A DNA stretch of 64,000 bases, from positions 1 to 64,000 of the forward strand of contig NZ_FPBA01000023.1 of assembly GCF_900116515.1 (NCBI RefSeq), written 5' to 3'. This stretch comes from Geodermatophilus amargosae (GTDB taxonomy: Bacteria; Actinomycetota; Actinomycetes; Mycobacteriales; Geodermatophilaceae). Positions 1 to 8,644 of the stretch are shown here, in pieces. Made by a program: the position numbers and the translations under genes. How positions within the stretch are numbered: position 1 is the stretch's first letter; the number at the start of each line of letters is the position of its first letter. Below the pieces are notes generated by a model. It did not search any database and was not told the origin of the DNA. It was given only the letters and a program-made list of their open reading frames with translations.

Positions 1-135
1 ACCCCGGTGGAGCCGACCCCGGTGGAGCCGACCCCGGTGGAGCCGACCCCGGTGGAGCCGACCCCGGTGGAGCCGACCCCGGTGGAGCCGACCCCTGCGG
101 AGCCGACCCCTGCGGAGCCGACGCCCGCGGAGCCG
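1..135 (+). repeat. 15-bp tandem repeat, nine units
   Basis: Nine head-to-tail 15-bp units run from the left edge. The first six are identical; the last three carry a GTG-to-GCG codon change (Val to Ala). The array starts outside the window. It is coding (the tail of the preceding entry) and has no spacers, so it is not CRISPR. Confidence 0.9.
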
Positions 136-144
136 ACCCCCTGA
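1..144 (+). CDS. 3' end of a protein with TPVEP/TPAEP tandem repeats (partial)
   Basis: The reading frame is open from the first base to a TGA at 142-144. It encodes only pentapeptide repeats: six TPVEP units, three TPAEP units and a final TP. The gene begins outside the window, so no function can be assigned. Acidic Thr/Pro-rich repeats like this are typical of extended linkers or tails of secreted or membrane-anchored actinobacterial proteins, but that is inference. Confidence 0.6.
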   Translation, partial: TPVEPTPVEPTPVEPTPVEPTPVEPTPVEPTPAEPTPAEPTPAEPTP

Positions 145-489
145 CCATGGCCCCCTGACCGCAACCCCGACGGCGGGCGCGAGCGCTCGGGCGGCGACCT
201 CGTGCACGGTCGGCAGCGTGCGGTCGTCGACCTGTTCGGAACGGTCGGGATCTCCGAATAGCGCCGGCGGTGGCTCCCGGTCGGCGGTGGAGAGCATCGG
301 TCCGGGAGCCCGTCCCTGGCCGGGGAGCGGCCGGTGACCGCGCCGGATGGTGCCGAGACGACGTGCGCCGAACCCAGGGCGCTCGGTCTCCGAATGGACC
401 ACTCCAGTCCTCGTCCAGTGGACCTCACCGATGGACCGATCGGCAGCGAGGCTGTCGACATCGACCCGACCAGCACGGGAGGACGGGAC
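145..489. other. non-coding stretch with no recognised feature
   Basis: About 345 bases separate the repeat protein from the next candidate gene. I see a short palindrome in the 180-190 area (GCGCGAGCGCTCG) but no convincing terminator, promoter or RNA gene, and no frame with a family signature on either strand. Confidence 0.4.
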
Positions 490-645
490 ATGAGCACCGG
501 GACCACACCGGCGCTGCTCGCGGCCGTCGGACACGGCACCGCGGACTTCCTGGACGGCGCCGGGGCCCGGCGGGTACCGACCGCGGTGTACTGCGGTCCC
601 GACGAGCGGTCGCAGGACACGAGCGGAAGGAGCTACCCGTGCTGA
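490..645 (+). CDS. possible small protein ahead of the MBL hydrolase
   Basis: A 51-codon frame starts at ATG 490 behind a GGGAGGACGG ribosome-binding sequence, and its stop codon (643-645) overlaps the GTG of the next gene, an arrangement typical of translational coupling. The product (begins MSTGTTPALL, ends SGRSYPC) matches no family I recognise. It could instead be a leader peptide or the remnant of a longer gene. Confidence 0.3.
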   Translation: MSTGTTPALLAAVGHGTADFLDGAGARRVPTAVYCGPDERSQDTSGRSYPC

Positions 646-1481
646 CGCAGGTGGCGGAGGGCGTGCTGGTCCACCAGAGCGAGCTGCTCCGGAACAACGC
701 CGTTGTCGTGCGAGGCCGGACCAGTGTGCTGCTCATCGACCCCGGGATCACGGACGACGAGATGACCTGCCTCGCGGACGACCTGTCCGCCTCGGGCCAG
801 CACGTCGTGGCCGGCTTCGCGACGCACCCTGATTGGGATCACGTGCTCTGGCACGCCGACCTCGGCGAGGCGCCCCGTTACGGCACGACGCGCTGTGCTG
901 GCTTCATGCGAGATCTGCTGGCGAACGCGGACTGGCAGGCCCGCGTCGTCGAGGGGTTGCCGGCGGAGATCGCCGAGGAGATCCCGCTGGACTCGTTCGG
1001 CCTCATCACCGGTCTGCCTGCCGATACTGCGGAGATCCCCTGGGACGGCCCTCGGGTCCGGATCGTCCAGCATCCGGCGCACGCCCCGGGCCATGCGGCG
1101 CTGTTGATCGCGGAACACAGGGTCCTCGTCGCCGGGGACATGCTCTCCGACGTCCTGATCCCGATGCTCGACGATCCGGACCCGGACGGCACCGCTGACC
1201 CGATCGAGGACTACCTCGTAGGACTGGAGGTGCTCGAGGGCGTGGCGGACGACGTCGATGTCGTCGTCCCCGGCCACGGGTCCGTCGGCGGAGCCGGTCA
1301 GGTACGCGCACGGATCGACTTGGACCGCGCGTACGTGCATGCCTTGCGTGACGGCCGGACACCCGATGACCCGCGCATCGGCCCGTCGGCTGAGCCCGGC
1401 TGGGAGTGGGTGAGCGACGTACACGACGGGCAGGCCCAGAGCCTCGCCCGGAGAAGTGACCGCGACCGGACCCCCAGCTGA
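639..1481 (+). CDS. MBL-fold metallo-hydrolase
   Basis: A 280-aa metallo-beta-lactamase-fold protein. The usual HxHxDH metal motif appears as THPDWDHVLWH near residue 65, so the first two metal-binding histidines are shifted or partly replaced while the DH pair remains. Further fold landmarks are HAPGHAALL, VAGDMLSD and VVPGHGS. I chose the GTG at 639 because GGAAGGAG lies 7-14 bases before it and the fold begins directly (LTQVAEGVLVHQS). The same frame is open to 270, but the upstream part is low-complexity and arginine-rich. The substrate is unknown; members include lactonases, thioesterases and glyoxalases. Confidence 0.8.
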   Translation: MLTQVAEGVLVHQSELLRNNAVVVRGRTSVLLIDPGITDDEMTCLADDLSASGQHVVAGFATHPDWDHVLWHADLGEAPRYGTTRCAGFMRDLLANADWQARVVEGLPAEIAEEIPLDSFGLITGLPADTAEIPWDGPRVRIVQHPAHAPGHAALLIAEHRVLVAGDMLSDVLIPMLDDPDPDGTADPIEDYLVGLEVLEGVADDVDVVVPGHGSVGGAGQVRARIDLDRAYVHALRDGRTPDDPRIGPSAEPGWEWVSDVHDGQAQSLARRSDRDRTPS

Positions 1482-1626
1482 CAACTCGTGGTCGCTCGTT
1501 GACAGGTCGACGTCCCGCCGGACGCGTGGCCATCGGTCCGCGGCCGGTCCACGGGATCTCCGGCGGGGTCCACCCCCCCCCCGGCCGTCACGAGCCGACG
1601 AAGAGATCTGAGCCGAGGGCTGCGGA

Positions 1627-2508
1627 CTACCGCCGCAGGTCGGCGACCTCGTCGAGGCGGCCGAGCTTGTGCGGGTTGCGCATGGCGTACATGCGGGTGA
1701 TCCGGCCGTCCTCGACGACGAACGTGATCGCCGTGTCGAACTCGCCGCCGGCGTCGATGCGCGCAGCGACCGTGCCGTTGACCAGCGGCGTCGTGATCTC
1801 CACGCCGGGCGCGAGGTCCGCGAAGCGCGCGAGCGCCCGGGCCACCCGGAGCTGACCGGTCACCGGGCGGAGCGCGGCCGGCGCCAGGCCGCCGCTGTCG
1901 GCGACCACGACGACGTCAGGCGCGAGCACGTCCATCAGGCCCTGCACGTCGCCGGCGGTGACCGCGGCGAGGAACCGGTCCACCACCCGCTGCTGCTCGG
2001 CGCGGCTCACCGCCGTCCGCGGCCGGCGCGCGGCCACGTGCTCGCGCGCCCGGTGCGCGACCTGCCGCACCGCGGCACTCGACTTGCCCACCGCCTCGGC
2101 GATCTCGTCGTAGGGCACGTCGAACACCTCGTGCAGCACGAGGACCGCGCGCTCGGTCGGCCCGAGCGTCTCGAGCACGGTGAGCATCGCGATCGACACG
2201 CTCTCCGCCAGCTCGACGTCGTCGGCCACGTCGGGGCTGGTCAGCAGCGGCTCGGGCAGCCACTCGCCGACGTAGTCCTCCCGGCGGCGGGCGAGGGTAC
2301 GCAGCCGGTTGAGCGCCTGGCGGGTGACGATCCGCACCAGGTACGCCCGCGGGTCACGCACCGCCATCCGGTCCGCCTCCGCCCACCGCAGCCAGGTCTC
2401 CTGCACCACGTCGTCGGCGTCGGCCGCCGAGCCGAGCATCTCGTAGGCGACGGTGAACAGCAGGCCGCGGTGGGCGATGAAGGGGTCGACGAACGGATCG
2501 CCGGTCAT
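1627..2508 (-). CDS. sigJ: RNA polymerase sigma factor, ECF41/SigJ type
   Basis: A 293-aa extracytoplasmic-function sigma factor. Region 2 covers roughly residues 8-75 (DADDVVQETWLRW) and region 4 roughly 110-165 (ERAVLVLHEVFDVPYDEIAE). A SnoaL-like domain follows (about 175-290). Such a C-terminal domain marks the SigJ/ECF41 group, where it modulates sigma activity in place of a separate anti-sigma factor. The start overlaps the stop of the upstream AhpD-like gene by 4 bp (ATGA), so the two are translationally coupled. ECF41 factors commonly sit beside carboxymuconolactone-decarboxylase, oxidoreductase or epimerase genes and often drive that partner. No anti-sigma gene is visible. Confidence 0.9.
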   Translation of the reverse strand: MTGDPFVDPFIAHRGLLFTVAYEMLGSAADADDVVQETWLRWAEADRMAVRDPRAYLVRIVTRQALNRLRTLARRREDYVGEWLPEPLLTSPDVADDVELAESVSIAMLTVLETLGPTERAVLVLHEVFDVPYDEIAEAVGKSSAAVRQVAHRAREHVAARRPRTAVSRAEQQRVVDRFLAAVTAGDVQGLMDVLAPDVVVVADSGGLAPAALRPVTGQLRVARALARFADLAPGVEITTPLVNGTVAARIDAGGEFDTAITFVVEDGRITRMYAMRNPHKLGRLDEVADLRR

Positions 2509-3098
2509 GCCGAGGCGACGCCGTCGGCCGAGCGGGCGGCCAGCGGCGGCAGGCCGCACGACGCCGAGAACTCCTGCGAGCGGATGCCGAGCGCCACGTT
2601 GCCCCGCGCGGTCATGTTCATCATCCCGATCCGGCCGGTCAGCTCCACCAGCGCCGGCGCACCCAGCTCGTCGAGCAGGGCGGCCGACATCTCGTCGGTC
2701 ACGGCCGGCGGGGTATGGCTCATCGCCTCGGCGTACTCCATCACCTGCCGCTCCAGCGGGGTGAACGCCGTGGACTCCCGCCACCGCGGGACCTCCCGCG
2801 CCTTGGCCTCGTCGAGCCCGCGGTCGTGCGTCATGAAGTAGTGGAGGTCCAGGCAGAAGCCGCAGCCGATCGTCGCGGCCGCGGCCATGGTCGCGAACGT
2901 GGCCAGATTGCGGTCCAGCCGGTTCCACGAGTCGACCTTGCGGCCGAAGCTCATCGAGTCCTTCAGGACCGCCGGGTAGTGCCACATGACCCCGGCGCCC
3001 TCCGGCACCTGGCCGAGCACTTTGCGGCTGATCGTCTTGACGAGGGTCCCGTAGATGCCGGTGAGCTCGGTCGCGGGGACCCGGGTGCTGCTGGCCAT
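2505..3098 (-). CDS. carboxymuconolactone decarboxylase/AhpD-like protein
   Basis: A 197-aa protein of the CMD/alkylhydroperoxidase family. The redox pair is present as GCGFCLDLHYF near residue 80, with the histidine that normally follows the CxxC. AhpD-like proteins use this motif to reduce peroxides or disulfides. The ATG at 3098 is preceded on its strand by GGAGGA. The gene is first in a two-gene operon with the SigJ-type sigma factor, a common pairing for ECF41 sigma factors; the partner is usually the sigma factor's target, and I infer the same here. Confidence 0.85.
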   Translation of the reverse strand: MASSTRVPATELTGIYGTLVKTISRKVLGQVPEGAGVMWHYPAVLKDSMSFGRKVDSWNRLDRNLATFATMAAAATIGCGFCLDLHYFMTHDRGLDEAKAREVPRWRESTAFTPLERQVMEYAEAMSHTPPAVTDEMSAALLDELGAPALVELTGRIGMMNMTARGNVALGIRSQEFSASCGLPPLAARSADGVASA

Positions 3099-3215
3099 GT
3101 CTCCTCCAGGGTGTGCGGTGGCGTCGACATGGAGACACCGGCCGCGGCCCGGATGTGACAGGCCCGGGGTGGCACGCGGCCGCCCAGCGTGCTGGGCGGC
3201 CGCGTGCCGGTACTG

Positions 3216-3716
3216 CTACTCGCCCGACTTGGCGGGCGGGATCAGCGGGTCGGGCACCGGCCCGTCCGTCCCGGCCAGGCCGCCCGTACCCGACACCGGC
3301 GTCGGCGGCGTCGCCACGACGCCGACTTCCTCGATGACGGCGGCCTCCGCGACGAGCGCCTCGGTGTCGGGGATCCCGGCGCTGGCGATCCCGGGGGTGG
3401 CGATCCCGGGGCTGGAGGTCCCGGTGGTCGAGGTCCCCGCGCTGGAGGTCCCGGCGCTGGAGGTCCCGGCGCTGGAGGTCCCCGCGCTGCTGCTCTGACC
3501 GCTCGAACCGCCGGACGCGGCCTCGGTCAGCTTGTCGATGCTGCCCTGCAGGGGAGCCGGAGCGGCGTCCCTGGCCTTCTCGATGGTCTGCTGGACCTCC
3601 GGCCGGCCCAGGAAGCCCTGCGCGGCCTGCACGATCTGCTGGTAGCGGTCCTTGCCGGCGCGCGCGCCGAGCACGTACCCGACGCCGAAGCCGAGTCCCA
3701 ACGTCACCTTGCCCAT
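3216..3716 (-). CDS. small protein with SAGTS pentapeptide repeats, YtxH-like N-terminus
   Basis: A 166-aa protein. Residues 1-22 form a glycine-rich hydrophobic segment (GLGFGVGYVLGARAGKDRYQQI), the look of YtxH-like or membrane-associated stress proteins. An alpha-helical part follows to about residue 65, then a low-complexity tail of SAGTS/TTGTS/SPGIA units. The same GYVxGARxG...QI signature ends the PRC-barrel protein at 23681-25048, so the two share a module. The ATG at 3716 has GGAGGAG upstream. No enzymatic function is evident. Confidence 0.65.
   Translation of the reverse strand: MGKVTLGLGFGVGYVLGARAGKDRYQQIVQAAQGFLGRPEVQQTIEKARDAAPAPLQGSIDKLTEAASGGSSGQSSSAGTSSAGTSSAGTSSAGTSTTGTSSPGIATPGIASAGIPDTEALVAEAAVIEEVGVVATPPTPVSGTGGLAGTDGPVPDPLIPPAKSGE
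3412..3490 (-). repeat. 15-bp coding tandem repeat (SAGTS units)
   Basis: Five near-identical 15-bp units read on the minus strand encode SAGTS pentapeptides (one diverged to TTGTS). They lie inside the preceding gene and probably vary in copy number between strains. Confidence 0.7.
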
Positions 3717-4143
3717 GGCTCTCCTCCGTCTGTCCGTACCGACCCACCGAGCCCGACGACCGCCGGACCGGCCACTTCGTGATCCGCAGCTACCCGTCGG
3801 GTGGTGTGCCAACCCGCTCCTTGCGGCCCGGCTCCGCCGCCTGCCACGGTGCGTCGACTGGAGATCACAGCGGGGAGCGACGGATGGACGGACGGGTCGG
3901 CGAGGTCCGCCCGCGACCGGGGGTGACGGCGGCCGCGATGCGCCCCCTGCTCGCGGTCGGCGTCGGGGTGCTGACCGGGGGCTTCGCCGCGTGGCCCACC
4001 ACGACGACGTCCTCCGCCGAGCCGACGCCTTGGTCTCCTGCCCGCTCCCGCAGGGCCGGTAGCGTCTGCCGGAGCCTGTGCACCGCCCGGGGGCGCCGCT
4101 AGGGTCGCCGCACCCGTTGCAGTCCCTCGCAGGCGAGGCGGCG
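3717..4143. other. 427-bp gap between divergent genes, possible small ORF
   Basis: This gap separates the divergently oriented repeat protein and SARP-type regulator and should hold both promoters. A plus-strand frame at 3884-4102 has a hydrophobic stretch (MRPLLAVGVGVLTGGFAAW) resembling a signal peptide, but it ends in an arginine-rich tail without homology cues. I do not call it a gene with any confidence. No hairpin or RNA was recognised. Confidence 0.35.
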
Positions 4144-6989
4144 ATGACCGGCACGAGGCAGGTGCACTTCCGGGTCCTGGGACCACTGCAGGTCGAGGAC
4201 GGGTCGGGCCCGGTCGCCGTCGGTGGGCACAAGCCGCGCACGCTGCTCGCCGCCCTCCTGGTCGCCCGGGGCGAGGTCGTGCCCGCCGACCGGCTGCTGG
4301 CCGCGGTGTGGGGGGACAGTCCGCCCGACGGCGCCTCGACCGCGCTGCGGGCCTACGTCTCGCGGCTGCGCGGCGTCCTCGGCGACGCCGCGCCGCTGCG
4401 GCACCGCCCGCCCGGCTACACCCTGTCGCTGGCCGCCGCGACGCTGGACGCCGACGGGTTCGAGCAGCGGGTCCGCACCGCCCGGGCCGCCGCGGCGGCG
4501 GGGGACCACCCGCGGGCGCTGGCCGACCTCGACGCCGCGCTCGGGCTGTGGCGCGGCGACGCGCTGGCCGAGTTCGCCGACGAGGAGTTCGCCGCCGCCG
4601 AGGCCGCCCGGCTGACCGAGCTGCGCGCGGGCGCCGCCGCCGACCGTGCCGAGGCGCTGGTCGAGCTGGGCCGGGCGGCCGAGGCGGTGCCCGAGCTCGA
4701 GGCGCTGGTGCGCCGCAGCCCCACGTGGGAGCGGCCGGCGGTGACGCTCATGCGGGCGCGGTACGCGACCGGGCACCAGGCCGACGCGCTCGCCGCCTTC
4801 CACGAGCTCCGGACCCGGCTCGACGACGAGCTGGGCGTCGAGCCGGCGGTCCCGGCGCGGGAGCTGTACCGGCGGATCCTCGTCCACGACCCCGCGCTGG
4901 CCGCGGCGCCGCCGCCGGGCAACCTCCCGCGGCGGGCCAGCGGCTTCGTGGGCCGGGACCGGGAGGTCGAGCGGGTCCTCGCCGCGCTGCGCGCCGGCCC
5001 GCTGGTCACGCTGACCGGCGTCGGCGGTGCGGGGAAGACCCGGCTCGCCGTCGAGGTCGCGGCCCGGGACCGGAGGCGCTTCGCCGACGGCGTGTGGCTG
5101 TGCGAGCTCGCCGCCCTGCCCGACGGCAGCCCGGTCGGCGACGCCGTCTCCGCGGGCCTGGGCATCCGGCAGCGTTCGGGGCTGTCGGTCGAGGACAGCG
5201 TGCTGGACTACCTGCGCGGGCGGGCGCTGCTGCTGCTCGTGGACAACTGCGAGCACGTGCTCCCCCACGCGGCCGCCCTGGTCGCCGAGGTCGTGCGCCG
5301 GTGCCCGCGGGTGGTGGTGCTCGCGACCAGCCGCGAGCCGCTCGCCGTCGAGGGCGAGCAGGTGTGGCCGGTGCCGCCGCTGCCGCTCGAGGACGCCACC
5401 GCGCTGTTCGTCCAGCGGGCCCGCGCGGCGACGCCGGACTTCCGCCTCGACCCCGCGGCCGCCGACGCCGTCGCCACCATCTGCAGCCGGCTCGACGGCC
5501 TGCCGCTGGGCATCGAGCTGGCCGCGGCCCGGATGCGCGTCATGAGCCCGGTCGAGGTGGCCGCCCGACTCGAGGACACCCCGCTGCTCGGGGGCGGGCG
5601 CGGCCCGGTCGCCCGGCACCAGAGCCTCGTCGCGGCGATCGAGTGGTCCTACCGGTTGCTGCCCGAGGCCGAGCAGCGGCTCTTCCGCGGCATGTCGGTG
5701 TTCGCCGGCGGCGCCGACCTGCGCGCCGTGCACCGGGTCGCCGACCCCGGGGCCGGCGAGGACGACGTCCTGGACCGGCTGACCCGGCTGGTCGACCGGT
5801 CGATGGTGGTGGTGCGCAGCGGCGTGCACAGCCGCTACCGGCTGCTGGAGACACTGCGCGCGTACGGCCGGGCACAGGCCGAGGGCGCGGGGGAGACCGC
5901 CGCGCTGGCCCGGCGGCACGTCGGCTACCACGTCGACTACGCCGAGCGGGCAGGCGCGGGACTGCAGGGACCCGACGAGCGGGCCTGGGCGGAGGAGGCC
6001 CTCGGCGTCTACGACGACCTGCGCGCGGCGTTCACCCGCGCGGCCGCCGACCGCGAGTGGGACCTGGCCGTGCGGCTGGTCGCGGCCGTGCCCGAGCTGG
6101 TGCACCTGCGGGTCGGCTACGAGGCCTACGCCTGGGCCGAGTCGCTGCTGGGCGTGGTGGACCCCGGCCACCCGCGGTACCCGGCCGCCGTGGGCGCCGC
6201 CGCCCGCGGCGCGTGGAACCGGGGTGAGTTCGCGCTCGCGCGGGCGACCGCGCTGCGCGCCCCCGACCGCCGGCCGGGACCGCCCGCATCGCCCACCCCG
6301 GCGACGTCCTCGCCGACGTGGCGCTCTACGAGGGCGACGTCGACGCCGCGCTGCGGCACTACACGGCCGAGGCGGAGCGGGCCCGGGCCGACGGCGACCG
6401 GATCCGGCTGGTGTGGACGCTGTACTACGTCGCGGTGTGCGAGGCGGTGCGCCGCCGGCCGGAGCTCGGGCTGGCCGCCGCGCGGGGAAGCCTCGAGGTG
6501 GCGGAGGCGACGGCCAACCCGACGGCGCGGTCGATGGCCCGCTACGCCCTCGGGCTGGTGCTGAAGAAGTCCGACCCCGGGCAGGCGCTCGCGCTCTTCG
6601 ACGAGGCCGGCGAGCTGGCCGCGGCGGTGCACAACTTCTGGTGGCACGGGATCGCGCTGATGGAGGCGGCCGCCACGCGTGCCGTGCACGGCGACCCGGC
6701 GGAGGCGGCCCGCGCGCTGGTCGTCGTCCTCGACCACTGGGAGCGGGTCGGCGACACCACGCAGCAGTGGCTCAACCTGCGCTACGTCGTCCGGCTGCTG
6801 CAGCGGGTGGGCGCGGAGGGCGACGCCGCGGCCCTGCACGCCTGCCTGGTGGCCGCGGGCAAGCCCTCACTGCTCGGCCCGCCCGTCGGGGACGCGTCCC
6901 GCGGCGACCCGCGGGCCGCCGAGGCCCGCGCGGTCGCGCACGCCCGGGCCGCGCTGGGCCGGGTCGCGTCGTCGTCGGTCCGCGCGTGA
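4144..6989 (+). pseudogene. AfsR/SARP-family regulator with BTAD and NB-ARC ATPase domains, frameshifted
   Basis: If one base is restored between about 6262 and 6290, the frame encodes 948 aa. Domains in order: winged-helix DNA-binding domain (about 8-95, LLAALLVARGEVVPADRL), bacterial transcriptional activator domain (about 100-250), NB-ARC/STAND ATPase (about 270-560) with Walker A GVGGAGKTRLA and Walker B LLLLVDNCEH, then TPR-like helices to the end. Upstream of the break the frame is 1; downstream, from IAHPGDVLADVALYEGDV, it is frame 0 and open to TGA 6987-6989. Both halves have normal codon use, so this is either a recent mutation or a sequencing undercall. The start at 4144 follows GAGGCGGCG. 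The adjacent methyltransferase is the likely target. Confidence 0.85.
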
Positions 6990-6991
6990 CC

Positions 6992-7035
6992 GCTGCAGCC
7001 GCGCTGCAGCCGCGCTGCAGCCGGTCTGCAACCCG
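6992..7035 (+). promoter_or_regulatory. four 11-bp direct repeats, candidate SARP-binding box
   Basis: CTGCA cores recur exactly every 11 bases: heptads begin at 6992, 7003, 7014 (GCTGCAG, identical) and 7025 (TCTGCAA, diverged). Known SARP/AfsR activators bind heptameric direct repeats with 11-bp periodicity, usually overlapping a -35 region. The array lies between the SARP-type gene (stop 6989) and the methyltransferase ATG at 7095, where an activator box would be expected. Binding by this regulator is inference. Confidence 0.6.
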
Positions 7036-7094
7036 GCGGGGCCACCGTCGTCGCACCGCGGGGACGACCCCGCGCGACGGACAGGAGCAGACAG

Positions 7095-7931
7095 ATGACC
7101 GACACCATGGACGCGATCACCGCCGACCGCGCCCTCAAGGCCAAGCACCGGGCGATGTGGGGGCTGGGGGACTACCCGTCCGTGGCCCGCGACCTCATCC
7201 CGGAGCTGGGCCGGGTCCTGGTCGCCGCCGCCGGGGTGCGGCGTGGCGAGCGGGTCCTCGACGTCGCGGCCGGGACCGGCAACGCCGCCGTGCCCGCCGC
7301 GCTGACCGGCGCCGAGGTGGTGGCCTCCGACCTCACCCCGGAGCTGTTCACGGCCGGCCGCGAGTTCGCCGCCAGCCAGGGTGCGCAGCTCACGTGGGAG
7401 GAGGGTGACGCCGAGGCGCTGCCGTACCCGGACGCGAGCTTCGACGTCGTGCTGTCCTGCGTCGGCGTGATGTTCGCGCCGCACCACCAGAAGGCGGCCG
7501 ACGAGCTGGCGCGGGTGTGCCGTCCCGGCGGGCGCATCGGGCTGATCAGCTGGACGCCGGAGGGCTTCGTCGGCGAGATGTTCCGGACGATGAAGCCCTA
7601 CGCGCCCCCGCCGCCGCCCGGCGCGCAGCCGCCGCCGCTGTGGGGCGACGAGCAGCACGTGCGCCAGCTGCTCGGCGACCGCGTCACCGACGTCGTCGCG
7701 CGCCGGCAGATCGTGACCACCGGTGGCTGGACGTCGCCGGACGCCTGGCGCGACCACTGGAAGTCCGTCTACGGGCCGACCATCGCCACGTACCGCAACA
7801 TCGCCGGCGCCCCGGAGCGCGTGGCGGCGCTGGACCGCGACCTGGCCGCGCTGGCCGGGCGGTACGACCGCGGCAACGGGACGACGGTCCTCGACTGGGA
7901 GTACCTGCTGCTCACCGCGCGCCGCGCCTGA
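7095..7931 (+). CDS. class I SAM-dependent methyltransferase
   Basis: A 278-aa UbiE/Methyltransf_11-type enzyme. SAM-binding motif I is VLDVAAGTGNAAVPAA (about 54-69); the acidic ribose-binding position is VVASDLTPEL, and motif post-I/IV is FDVVLSCVGVMFAPHH. A proline-rich insert (APPPPPGAQPPP) lies near residue 170. It is the only gene downstream of the SARP-type regulator and its 11-bp repeats, so it is probably the regulated output. The methyl acceptor is unknown. Confidence 0.85.
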   Translation: MTDTMDAITADRALKAKHRAMWGLGDYPSVARDLIPELGRVLVAAAGVRRGERVLDVAAGTGNAAVPAALTGAEVVASDLTPELFTAGREFAASQGAQLTWEEGDAEALPYPDASFDVVLSCVGVMFAPHHQKAADELARVCRPGGRIGLISWTPEGFVGEMFRTMKPYAPPPPPGAQPPPLWGDEQHVRQLLGDRVTDVVARRQIVTTGGWTSPDAWRDHWKSVYGPTIATYRNIAGAPERVAALDRDLAALAGRYDRGNGTTVLDWEYLLLTARRA

Positions 7932-7936
7932 GCGTT

Positions 7937-7968
7937 CCCGACCCCGCCGGCCCGGCCGGCGGGTCGGG
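7937..7968. terminator. bidirectional hairpin between convergent genes
   Basis: An inverted repeat (left arm CCCGACCCCGCCGG, loop CCCGG region, right arm CCGGCGGGTCGGG, one bulged C) fills the 38-bp gap between the stop codons of the methyltransferase and the minus-strand DUF1905 gene. There is no U tract, as is usual for high-GC actinobacteria. Confidence 0.75.
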
Positions 7969-7969
7969 C

Positions 7970-8416
7970 TCAGTCCGAGAGCGCGGTGACGACGGCGGAG
8001 ACCCGGCGCGCGCGGGTCTCGGGCCGCTTCGCGTCGGTCACCGACCGCACGTGCTCCTTGCGGTGGCTCGGCGCGAGCCGGTCGAAGGCGTCGCGCACGC
8101 CCGCTGCGGCCAGCGCCTCGGCCAGGTCCGGCGGCACCTCCACGGTGCGCTCGCCGCCGTCGAAGGCGACGACCACCTCGACGGTGTCGCCGGTCTCCAC
8201 ACCGAGGGCGGCCCGGCGCTCCCTGCTCAGCCCGACCAGGTTCTCCCCGCCCATCCTGGCGACCCGGCCCTCGACGGTCACCGACCCGATGGTGATCCGC
8301 ACGGGGAACGCCTTGCCCCCGCCGCCGAGCTCGGCCACCTGCTCGTCGGAGAGGACGATCGCAGCGGCGGGCCCGCGCGGCTGGAGGGTCGTCGTCAGCT
8401 GCAGTCCGGAGGTCAC
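7970..8416 (-). CDS. DUF1905/YdeI-OmpD-associated family protein
   Basis: A 148-aa protein. The first ~95 residues are a DUF1905 beta-barrel (LVGLSRERRAALGVETGDTVEVVV) and the C-terminal ~45 are the YdeI/OmpD-associated helical segment (AFDRLAPSHRKEHVRSV). In E. coli YdeI is linked to peptide resistance, but most actinobacterial members are uncharacterised. The GTG at 8416 is taken because the domain begins shortly after it; the same frame remains open far upstream without homology. Two shorter DUF1905 proteins occur at 27736-28017 and 35447-35725. Confidence 0.8.
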   Translation of the reverse strand: MTSGLQLTTTLQPRGPAAAIVLSDEQVAELGGGGKAFPVRITIGSVTVEGRVARMGGENLVGLSRERRAALGVETGDTVEVVVAFDGGERTVEVPPDLAEALAAAGVRDAFDRLAPSHRKEHVRSVTDAKRPETRARRVSAVVTALSD

Positions 8417-8644
8417 GTCCCCAGGGTGGCGTCCCCGGCCCGGCCGGGGAAGGCGGCTCACCCGGGAGGTCGCTCCTGCGTGTGACCCGGCACACAGCCG
8501 GTGGCGACGCGCCGCAGCGACCGACCGGCCCGCGGGCGGCGCCCAAGAACGATGAACCGGGGGTTCCCTGGCGGCGGACCCCGTGTGAGCCCGGCCACCC
8601 TCGTGCCCTCCAGGCCGGAGCCGGGCTCTCCACGGGAGAACACC

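Noticed and set aside
1..135. Possible CRISPR array at the left edge
   Set aside because: Units are head-to-tail with no spacers and encode a continuous TPVEP peptide.
1570..1582. C-homopolymer as a phase-variation tract
   Set aside because: The run lies in a convergent gap and not in a coding or promoter region that I can identify.
3884..4102. Small secreted protein on the plus strand
   Set aside because: Signal-peptide-like segment but an Arg/Cys-rich tail, no ribosome-binding site and no homology cue; recorded only as a possibility in the gap entry.
4099..6171. Long minus-strand frame opposite the SARP-type gene
   Set aside because: Shadow of high-GC coding sequence; no domains.
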